From contig NZ_JAGXFD010000001.1 in assembly GCF_020148005.1 (NCBI RefSeq), forward strand, positions 1,949,739-2,013,738: DNA of 64,000 nt, in the 5' to 3' direction. The notes beneath the pieces were generated by a model, which did no database searches, was not told the DNA's origin, and saw nothing but the letters and a program-made list of their open reading frames with translations. This document shows positions 57,770 to 64,000 of this stretch, piece by piece. This DNA is from Modicisalibacter tunisiensis. Lineage in GTDB: Bacteria; Pseudomonadota; Gammaproteobacteria; Pseudomonadales; Halomonadaceae. Within the stretch, counting starts at the first letter, position 1, and every line of letters begins with the position of its first letter. The position numbers and the translations under genes were made by a program.

Positions 57770-59380
57770 GTGTTCAACTTGTCCGAGCAATTCGTCAATG
57801 CCATCGCGAGGCTCCGTGGCGCGGCGCGCCAGGGCGCCATGGGACGCCTGCGGCGGGGTATCGAAAAGGAAGGGCTGCGCGTCGACGCCGGCGGCCGGAT
57901 CGCGCAGACGCCGCATCCCCGGGCGCTGGGGTCCAAGCTGACCCATCCGCACATCACCACCGATTATTCCGAGTCGCTGCTGGAATACATCACCCCGGTC
58001 TACTGCCGCCCCGAGGACGCGCTGTCGTTCCTCGCCGACCTGCACCGCTTTTCCTATCGTCACCTCGGGGACGAGCGGATCTGGCCGGCAAGCATGCCCG
58101 GCCGGCTCGACGGCAACGACAGCGTGCCGATCGCCGACTACGGCCCGTCCAATGTCGGCTTCATGAAGCACGTCTACCGCAAGGGCCTCGACGTGCGCTA
58201 CGGGCGGATCATGCAGTCGATCGCCGGGGTGCACTACAACGTCTCGCTGCCCGAGGATTTCTGGCCGGTCCTGCAGGAGCTGGAAGGGGCGACGGACACG
58301 TCGCTGACCCATTACCGCTCGGCGCGCTACTTCGACATGATCCGCAACTTCCGCCGCAACAGCTGGCTGCTGCTCTACCTGTTCGGTGCGTCGCCGGCGC
58401 TGGATCGCAGCTTCCTGACCGGGGCGGCGCCGAATCATCTGCGCGCTCATGCCCGTCACACCCTGGTGTCGCCCTACGCCACCAGCCTGCGCATGTCCGA
58501 CCTGGGCTACCAGAACAAGGTTCAGGCCCAGCTCAAGATCTGCTTCAACTCGCTGTCCAACTACGTCGGCACGCTGCGCCACGCCATCACCACGCCGTGG
58601 CCGGCCTATCAGCGGCTGGGGGTCAACGAGGGCGGTGACTGGCGCCAGCTCAATGCCAACATCCTGCAGATCGAGAACGAGTACTACAGCGACATCCGCC
58701 CCAAGCGCGTGGCGCGCCATGATGAGACGCCGTCCCAGGCGCTCGAGTCCCGGGGCGTGGAGTACATCGAGGTGCGCTGTCTCGATCTGAATCCCTTCCT
58801 GCCCCTGGGAATCGACGCGACCCAGATGCGCTTTCTCGACATCTTTCTGATGTGGTGTCTGCTGGCCGAGAGCCCGTGGATTCCGGATGAGGAGTGCGAC
58901 CGCCTGGACGACAATCGCCGCGCCGTGGTGGAGCAGGGGCGCAAGGCGTCGCTGGCCCTGGCCGTCGACGGTCAAGAGCAGCGCCTGGCCGACCGCGCGG
59001 CGGCGATCTTCGCCGAACTGCGCGAGGTGGCCGAGCTGCTGGACATCAACGAGGAGAGCGGCGTGCATGTCGCGGCGCTATCGGCCCTCGAGCCGTTGCT
59101 CGATAATCCCGAGCACACGCCGTCGGGGCGCCTGCTGGGGGAGCTGGAAACCAGCGGCAGCGATTTCGTCGAGCATGTGCTGGGGCTGGCCAATGCCCAG
59201 GCCGAGCAGTTCCGTGCCGAGCCCATGGATCCGGCACGAGAGGCCCTGTTCAACGAGCTCAGCGAGACCTCGCGTCAACAGCAGGCGGAGATCGAGGCGG
59301 GCGAGACCCGGGATTTTGCGGCCTTTCTCGATAGCTACTTTGCCCGGGCCCGCGAAGCGCGGCCGGCACCGACCTCGTAA
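57770..59380 (+). CDS. gshA: Glutamate-cysteine ligase
   Basis: This ~536-residue enzyme makes gamma-glutamylcysteine, the first step of glutathione synthesis. Type-1 (gammaproteobacterial) GshA features are clear: RRGIEKEGLRVDAGGRIAQT with the catalytic Glu, TTDYSESLLEYITPVY, SIAGVHYNVSLPEDFW, and IENEYYSDIRPKR ahead of SRGVEYIEVRCLDLNPF. The start is uncertain: GTG at 57770 is used, but TTG at 57779 (giving LSEQFVNAIARL) lies at better distance from GGGG. It is followed 48 bp later by dsbB, so thiol and disulfide genes are adjacent. Confidence 0.94.
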   Translation: MFNLSEQFVNAIARLRGAARQGAMGRLRRGIEKEGLRVDAGGRIAQTPHPRALGSKLTHPHITTDYSESLLEYITPVYCRPEDALSFLADLHRFSYRHLGDERIWPASMPGRLDGNDSVPIADYGPSNVGFMKHVYRKGLDVRYGRIMQSIAGVHYNVSLPEDFWPVLQELEGATDTSLTHYRSARYFDMIRNFRRNSWLLLYLFGASPALDRSFLTGAAPNHLRAHARHTLVSPYATSLRMSDLGYQNKVQAQLKICFNSLSNYVGTLRHAITTPWPAYQRLGVNEGGDWRQLNANILQIENEYYSDIRPKRVARHDETPSQALESRGVEYIEVRCLDLNPFLPLGIDATQMRFLDIFLMWCLLAESPWIPDEECDRLDDNRRAVVEQGRKASLALAVDGQEQRLADRAAAIFAELREVAELLDINEESGVHVAALSALEPLLDNPEHTPSGRLLGELETSGSDFVEHVLGLANAQAEQFRAEPMDPAREALFNELSETSRQQQAEIEAGETRDFAAFLDSYFARAREARPAPTS

Positions 59381-59428
59381 TGCCCACGGCGGCCCGGCGG
59401 GCCGCCATGAATCATGGAGTGATCAGCG

Positions 59429-59947
59429 ATGTCCGTCAGCCTGAGCCGCCTGTCGGTTCGTCAATGGAGTCTGGCCGGTCTGGCCTTCTGCGCCCTGATG
59501 ATGGGCGTCGCCCTGGCCCTGCAGTACGCAGCGGGGCTGGAGCCGTGCCCGTTGTGCATCTTCCAGCGCATCGCGGTGATCGCCGCGGCCGGGGTGTTTC
59601 TGGTCGCGGCGATTCACAATCCGCGCGGCTGGGGCGGCCGGGTCTACGGCGTGCTGGGCCTGCTGGCGGTGGGCGGCGGCATCGCCGTCGCCGGCCGGCA
59701 TGTCTGGCTGCAGTCCCTGCCGCCCGATCAGGTGCCCAGCTGCGGGCCGGGGCTCGATTACATGCTCGAGGTGCTACCGCTGTGGGACGTGCTGTCCCGG
59801 GTGCTGTCGGGGTCGGGCGAGTGCGCGACCATTGACGGGTACTGGTGGGGCCTGACGCTGCCTCAATGGACGCTGATCGGCTTCGCGCTGCTGGCCCTGG
59901 TACCGCTCGGTCTGCTGCTGATGCCGCGCCGCGCCCGTCACACCTGA
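59429..59947 (+). CDS. dsbB: Disulfide bond formation protein B
   Basis: This 172-residue membrane protein re-oxidises DsbA and passes electrons to quinone. It has four helices. The first periplasmic pair is Cys40-Cys43 ([10 protein letters not shown]). The second pair, Cys105 and Cys132, brackets a loop with [17 protein letters not shown]. Arg47 next to the CxxC is the quinone-interacting position in the family. It begins after a GGAG ribosome site. Its length matches typical DsbB (~165-175). Confidence 0.95.
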   Translation: MSVSLSRLSVRQWSLAGLAFCALMMGVALALQYAAGLEPCPLCIFQRIAVIAAAGVFLVAAIHNPRGWGGRVYGVLGLLAVGGGIAVAGRHVWLQSLPPDQVPSCGPGLDYMLEVLPLWDVLSRVLSGSGECATIDGYWWGLTLPQWTLIGFALLALVPLGLLLMPRRARHT

Positions 59948-60202
59948 CCCCACCTCCCTTCCCGGTAGTGGCCGCGAGCCTGCGCGCTTGCGGTCCTCTC
60001 TTTTCCCCACTGGCTGTCTTTCCGTGCCTGGCCGCTCACCTGCATCTTTAGTCGCAGGGGAAGTGTCGAAAGCTGTCGGCAGCCGCGTCGTGATTTCCTC
60101 ATAAGCTCCTTTGAATCAGGCGGTTGGCTTTCCTCTTCCTGCATTGTCGCGCGGTCGCGACGCTTGGGAGTGGCAGGGGAGCATTTTGTCGCCCGGGTAT
60201 TT

Positions 60203-60235
60203 TGGTATACGGTTTAGTCTGTTTATTGTGTACAA
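60203..60235. promoter_or_regulatory. Two GntR/FadR-type operator palindromes
   Basis: TTGTGTACAA (60226-60235) fits the FadR-subfamily consensus TNGTNTACNA fully, and TGGTATACGG (60203-60212) fits with one change at the end. Their centres are 23 bp apart, about two helical turns. They lie in an AT-rich patch 32-64 bases ahead of the permease start and are good candidates for purine-responsive control. The rest of the 319-bp gap (59948-60266) shows no gene. Confidence 0.5.
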
Positions 60236-60266
60236 ATAATCCAACAACACAACGGATCCGTAGCGC

Positions 60267-61625
60267 ATGAACTCCGCGAGCCAACGTCAGTCGGTTTTCG
60301 ACTTCCACGGCAAGCCGCCGCTTCTCAAGGCCTTGCCGCTCTCTCTCCAGCACATTCTGGCCATGATCATGGGCACGGTGACGGTGCCGATCATCGTGGT
60401 CGGGGCCGTGGGTGCCTCATTGGCGGACAAGATGGCGCTGATCCAGATCTCGCTGATCTTTTCCGGCGTCTCCACGCTCATCCAGCTCTATGCCATCGGC
60501 CGTTTCGGGGCCCGCCTGCCGGCGATCTTCGGGGTGGGCTTTGCCTATGTGCCGACGCTGACCGCAGTCGGCGCCCAGTATGGCCTGAGCGGCATCCTCG
60601 GGGCACAGATCGCCGGGGGTGTGGCGATGATGGTGGTAGGGCTGTTCACCCGGCACCTTCGCCAGTGGTTTCCGCCGGTGGTCGCCGGGGTCGTGGTGCT
60701 GGTGATCGGCCTGTCGCTCTATGACATCGCCATCAACTACATGGCCGGCGGGGTGGGCAGCGCCGACTTCGGCGCCCCGGTCAACTGGTTTCTGGCGCTG
60801 GCCACCTTGCTGGTGGTGCTGTTCGTCTCGCAGTTCTGCCAGGGCTTTCTCAAGCTGGCCTCGATCATCTGCGGCATCGGTGTCGGCTACGGGATGGCGC
60901 TGGCACTGGGGCGAGTCGACTTCACGCCGGTGCTGAACGCGCCCTGGTTCACCCTGCCGCAGCCACTGAGTTTCGGCTTGTCGTTCCACGGCCCGGCCAT
61001 GGTGTCGATGGTGATCATCTGCGTCATCAACTCGGTGCAGACCATCGGCGATCTCTCCGCCACCACGGTCGGCGGCATGAATCGCGAGCTCGAGACTCGC
61101 GAGCTCTACGGCGGCCTGCTGGGCAACGGCCTATGCACGGCGCTGGGCTCGTTCTTCGGTGCGCTGCCGACCTCCTCGTACAGCCAGAATGTGGGCATCG
61201 TCGCCATGACCAAGGTGATCAGCCGGTATGTGCTGGCGCTGGCGGCGCTGTTCATGTTGGCGGCGGGCTTCGTACCCAAGTTCGGGGCGCTGATGACCAC
61301 CATCCCGCTGCCGGTGCTGGGCGGGGCGACGGTCATGGTTTTTGGCATGATCACCGTGACCGGGATTCGCCTGATCACCAAGGACGAGATGTCCTCGCGG
61401 AACATCACCATCGCCAGCCTGGCGCTGGCGCTGAGCATGGGTGTCTATGCGGTGCCGGAGTCGATCGCCCGGTTTCCGGAGGTCGTGCAGCTGGTGATCG
61501 GCGGCTCGCCGATCGTGATCGCGGCGCTGGTGGCATTCACGCTCAACGTCATCCTGCCGCGCCGCTCCTTGGCCGACGAGGAGGCCGAGCGCGAGGCGGT
61601 CGAGGCGCGGCTGAGCGAAGGCTGA
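60267..61625 (+). CDS. Nucleobase:cation symporter-2 family permease (uracil/xanthine type)
   Basis: This 452-residue inner-membrane carrier has about 14 segments and the NCS2 fold. It starts LPLSLQHILAMIMGTVTVPI. The NCS2 signature around FGALPTSSYSQNVGIVAMTK (residues ~295-314) and GGMNRELETRELYGGLLGNG are diagnostic. The family imports uracil, xanthine or uric acid with protons. The NxG(T/S)T-type substrate motif of confirmed xanthine permeases is not clearly discernible, so the base is left open. GntR-type sites upstream would suit a purine or pyrimidine regulator. Confidence 0.92.
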   Translation: MNSASQRQSVFDFHGKPPLLKALPLSLQHILAMIMGTVTVPIIVVGAVGASLADKMALIQISLIFSGVSTLIQLYAIGRFGARLPAIFGVGFAYVPTLTAVGAQYGLSGILGAQIAGGVAMMVVGLFTRHLRQWFPPVVAGVVVLVIGLSLYDIAINYMAGGVGSADFGAPVNWFLALATLLVVLFVSQFCQGFLKLASIICGIGVGYGMALALGRVDFTPVLNAPWFTLPQPLSFGLSFHGPAMVSMVIICVINSVQTIGDLSATTVGGMNRELETRELYGGLLGNGLCTALGSFFGALPTSSYSQNVGIVAMTKVISRYVLALAALFMLAAGFVPKFGALMTTIPLPVLGGATVMVFGMITVTGIRLITKDEMSSRNITIASLALALSMGVYAVPESIARFPEVVQLVIGGSPIVIAALVAFTLNVILPRRSLADEEAEREAVEARLSEG

Positions 61626-61732
61626 CGTGCCGCAAGGGATTGCCTTGCCGGCGCGGGTAAAGATTGACAGGTGGCGCCGTTGGAGTGACGCTGGACCCTC
61701 GCTGCCGGACGACGACACAGGGAGGCGAACCG

Positions 61733-62236
61733 ATGCTGGAAGACTGCAAGACCGCCCAGGAACGCTGGGGTGGTGTCCACCGTCTGATCGATCGCTGGCT
61801 CGAGGAGCGACGGGTGATGCTGGTCGTGTTCACGGAGCTGCGCCAGGCCTGCGAAGTGGACCCCGAGGCCATCGGTAAGTCACAGATCGACCGGTTCAGC
61901 GAGCTGCTGATGGACTACATCAGCGCCGGGCACTTCGAGATCTATCCCCAGCTTCGCGAGGAGGCCCGGCACTTCGAGGACGAGGCGGCGCTGGCCCTGG
62001 CCGGCCGGCTGCTGGAGCGCCTGGAGATGTCCACCGCGATGGTGCTGGATTTCGACCGCGACTTCTCGACGCCGACGCGCTGCCAGCACTTCGCCACCCG
62101 CCTGCCCGCCTGGCTCCAGCGGCTCGACCGCGGCCTCTCCGAACGCTTCTCGCTCGAGGATCAGCTGATCGCCCGGCTGCACGCCGCGCATTCCCCGCAG
62201 CTGGCGCCGAGCGCGGCGCCCCGCGCCACCCTGTAA
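61733..62236 (+). CDS. rsd: Anti-sigma-70 factor Rsd/AlgQ
   Basis: This 167-residue helical protein binds RpoD region 4 and favours alternative sigma factors. Family blocks are AQERWGGVHRLIDRWLEERR, FCxxL-equivalent QIDRFSELLMDYISAGHFEIYPQL and a C-terminal SLEDQLIARLH. The start at 61733 has GGGAGG eight bases before it. In Pseudomonas its homologue algQ also lies near a dsb gene, as here with dsbB. It converges on the RND gene. Confidence 0.92.
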   Translation: MLEDCKTAQERWGGVHRLIDRWLEERRVMLVVFTELRQACEVDPEAIGKSQIDRFSELLMDYISAGHFEIYPQLREEARHFEDEAALALAGRLLERLEMSTAMVLDFDRDFSTPTRCQHFATRLPAWLQRLDRGLSERFSLEDQLIARLHAAHSPQLAPSAAPRATL

Positions 62237-62261
62237 CGACCGTCGTCGCCCGACAATTCCC

Positions 62262-62290
62262 GCGCCTCGCCGAATGACTCGACGAGGCGC
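62262..62290. terminator. Possible terminator between rsd and the RND gene
   Basis: An 8-bp stem GCGCCTCG / CGAGGCGC (62262-62269 with 62283-62290) with a 13-nt loop lies between the convergent stops. It is followed only by TCTGCTTTA. Confidence 0.45.
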
Positions 62291-62306
62291 TCTGCTTTAC
62301 TCCCCC

Positions 62307-64000
62307 TTACTTGCGACGCCACCGCGCGCCCATGCGCGCCCCCAGCTCCAGCATGCAGGGCGTGAGCAGCAGCGTCAGCCCGGTGGCGAAGGCCAGGCCG
62401 CCGGCGATGGCGCTGGAGAGCTGGGTCCACCACTGGGTCGAGGGCGCGTGCCAGCCCAGGCTGGGCGTCAGCAGGTCGACGTTGACCCCCAGCACCATGG
62501 GGATCAGCCCCAGCACTGTGGTGATCGCGGTGAGCAGCACCGGTCGCAGCCGTCGGCAGCCGGCTTCCAGCGCTGCCTGGCGGGCCGGCAGCCCGTCGCC
62601 GCGCAGCTGGTTGTAGGTGTCGATCAGCACGATGTTGTTGTTCACCACGATGCCGGCCAGGGCGATGATGCCCATGCCCACCATGACGATGCCGAAGGGC
62701 TGGGCGTTGAGCAGCAGACCCAGCAGCACGCCGGCGGTCGAGAAGACGATCGCCGAGAGCACCAGCGCGGTCTGGTAGAGGCTGTTGAACTGGGTGACCA
62801 GAATGATCGTCATCAAAAACAGGGCGACGCCGAAGGCGCTGACTAGAAAACGGCTGGTTTCGGCCTGGTCCTCGCGCTCACCGGCCAGGTTGGCGCGCAC
62901 GCCCTCGGGCAGCTCGGCCAGGCTCGGCGCCAGGGCGCGCAGCCGTTCGTCGACCTGACGGCCGGGCTGCACGTCGGCTTCCAGGGTGATGGCGCGGTGG
63001 CCGTCGATGCGGTGCAGGATGCCGACCTTGGGCGCGGGCGTGAGCCGCACGAACTGACGGATCGGCAGCTGGCCCCGGTTGGTATGCACGGTCAGGCGTT
63101 CGAGCTGGTCGAGGCTGCGCCGTACCGCCGGCAGACGGACCCGGATGTCCACCTCGTCGTCCACCTCGGGCGGCCGGTAGGTGGCCAGGGGCAGGCCGTT
63201 GGTGACCAGCTGTACGGCGCTGCCGATGGTCGCCACGTCGGCACCGAAGCGGGCCGCCGCCTCGCGATCCACCTCGATGCGCCACTCCACGCCCGGCAGG
63301 CTGCGATTGTCCTGAATGTCCCGGAAGCCGCCCAGGCGCTGCATGGCCGTGCGCAGCTGTTCCACGGCCGCGTCCAGTGTGTCCGGCTGGCGGCCGGTCA
63401 GCTCGATCTGGATCGGCTTGCCGCTGGTCGGGCCGCGCTCCTGTTCCTGAAACGCCAGGCGCACGCCGGGCAGGTCGCGGGTGCGCGCGGCCATGTCGTC
63501 GAGAATGGCACCCGCGGAGCGCCGCTTGTCCCAGTCGATCAGCGAAAAGTTGAGCTGGCCGATCACGTCGGCGGCCATGCGGGTGTCCGGCGCGGCGAAG
63601 GAGCGCGCATAGAGCGCGTCGATTTCGGGCATGCCGGCGACCCGGGCCTCGACACGACGCACGATGGCGTCCTTTTCGTCCACCGACAGGTCGCCGCGGG
63701 CGTGCACCAGAATCTGCGCGTTGTCGGGTTCCACCTCGGGAAAGAACACCACGCCATGATTGAAGCGTGCATAAGCGGCATAGATCACGGCCATGATGCC
63801 CAGGGCGCCGAGCAGCGCCAGGCCCGGGCGAGCCAACAGGCGGTCGAGGAGTCGGCGATAGAGCCGGGCGCCGACGTGCAGGCTTTCGCGGGTGGCGGGC
63901 GCATTCCGGCGGCGCAGCAGGTTGCCCAGGGTGGGCAGGAAGATCAGGGCCATCAGCAGCGAGGCCAGCAGGCACAGCACCACGGTGGCGGGCAGGTATT
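62307..64000 (-). CDS. RND-family efflux permease, C-terminal part
   Basis: This is the last ~564 codons of a leftward gene cut by the right edge. It covers helices from TM6 on (FLPTLGNLL), the second periplasmic porter region (~100-400 of the visible part), and the final helix bundle. SAFGVALFLMTIILVTQFNS, VGMGIIALAGIVVNNNIVLIDTYNQL and ALEAGCRRLRPVLLTAITTVLGLIPM are the conserved RND blocks equivalent to AcrB TM10-11. The pump works with a membrane-fusion protein that should be encoded upstream. The sequence suggests the HAE1-like class, but substrate is unknown. It ends in an ARWRRK tail. Confidence 0.9.
   Translation of the reverse strand, partial: YLPATVVLCLLASLLMALIFLPTLGNLLRRRNAPATRESLHVGARLYRRLLDRLLARPGLALLGALGIMAVIYAAYARFNHGVVFFPEVEPDNAQILVHARGDLSVDEKDAIVRRVEARVAGMPEIDALYARSFAAPDTRMAADVIGQLNFSLIDWDKRRSAGAILDDMAARTRDLPGVRLAFQEQERGPTSGKPIQIELTGRQPDTLDAAVEQLRTAMQRLGGFRDIQDNRSLPGVEWRIEVDREAAARFGADVATIGSAVQLVTNGLPLATYRPPEVDDEVDIRVRLPAVRRSLDQLERLTVHTNRGQLPIRQFVRLTPAPKVGILHRIDGHRAITLEADVQPGRQVDERLRALAPSLAELPEGVRANLAGEREDQAETSRFLVSAFGVALFLMTIILVTQFNSLYQTALVLSAIVFSTAGVLLGLLLNAQPFGIVMVGMGIIALAGIVVNNNIVLIDTYNQLRGDGLPARQAALEAGCRRLRPVLLTAITTVLGLIPMVLGVNVDLLTPSLGWHAPSTQWWTQLSSAIAGGLAFATGLTLLLTPCMLELGARMGARWRRK

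Overview
The window is a GC-rich (roughly two-thirds G+C), gene-dense chromosomal segment from a gammaproteobacterium, most likely Halomonas or a close relative (Halomonadaceae). This rests on the mix of compatible-solute and TRAP-type transporters (BCCT carrier, TAXI-TRAP with an attached universal stress protein, betaine-type binding protein), the fruR/fruBKA arrangement, the nrdR-ribD-ribBX-ribH-nusB-thiL-pgpA cluster, and the nudE / yrfG-hslR-hslO-pckA order. No rRNA, tRNA, CRISPR array or intact transposon was seen. The species assignment is inference.

Layout. 1-4.9 kb: 5' end of a BCCT carrier facing left, then a TAXI binding protein, a fused TRAP permease and a UspA protein. 5-8.8 kb: MOSC protein, a small periplasmic molybdopterin-fold protein and a hybrid histidine kinase. 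8.8-12.5 kb (minus): PhoD-like phosphatase, phosphoribosyltransferase and FruR. 12.8-18.4 kb: fructose PTS operon fruBKA, divergent from fruR, with FruR-like sites between and a strong terminator at the end. 18.5-22.2 kb: old yellow enzyme, an ABM-domain membrane protein with a structured 5' leader, and an M14 carboxypeptidase. 22.4-25.7 kb (minus): mprF-virJ lipid-modification operon, next to an IS3-like remnant. 26-27.7 kb: small unknown gene, cupin, and a non-coding stretch whose minus strand looks like a Crc/Hfq-sequestering sRNA. 27.7-30.2 kb: exaC aldehyde dehydrogenase and a betaine-type binding protein. 30.4-35.9 kb: nrdR, riboflavin genes (no riboflavin synthase), nusB, thiL and pgpA. 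36-41.9 kb: lon with a sigma-32 promoter, then thiBPQ. 42-45.2 kb: ilvD, a 38-codon peptide gene and a Gfo/Idh/MocA oxidoreductase. 45.3-48.1 kb: an island of four small exported proteins sharing a Gly-(Val/Ile/Leu)-(Asp/Asn/Glu) motif, with a 36-bp repeat upstream of two of them. 48.1-53.3 kb: nudE, yrfG, hslR, hslO, pckA and a Tat-exported MsrB. 53.3-64 kb: chemoreceptor, tex, gshA, dsbB, an NCS2 nucleobase permease with GntR-type sites, rsd, and the 3' part of an RND efflux pump running off the right edge.

How the genes work together. Much of the window is core metabolism: fructose uptake and phosphorylation, riboflavin and thiamine supply, branched-chain amino acids, glutathione and disulfide chemistry, and gluconeogenesis. 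The rest is stress and envelope functions: Lon, Hsp33, HslR, MsrB, MprF, osmolyte transport. The best candidates for something undescribed are the A-rich sRNA candidate on the minus strand at 27.08-27.46 kb, the four-gene repeat-motif secreted protein island at 45.5-47.9 kb with its duplicated promoter-like module, and the SD-occluding three-stem leader at 19.7 kb.
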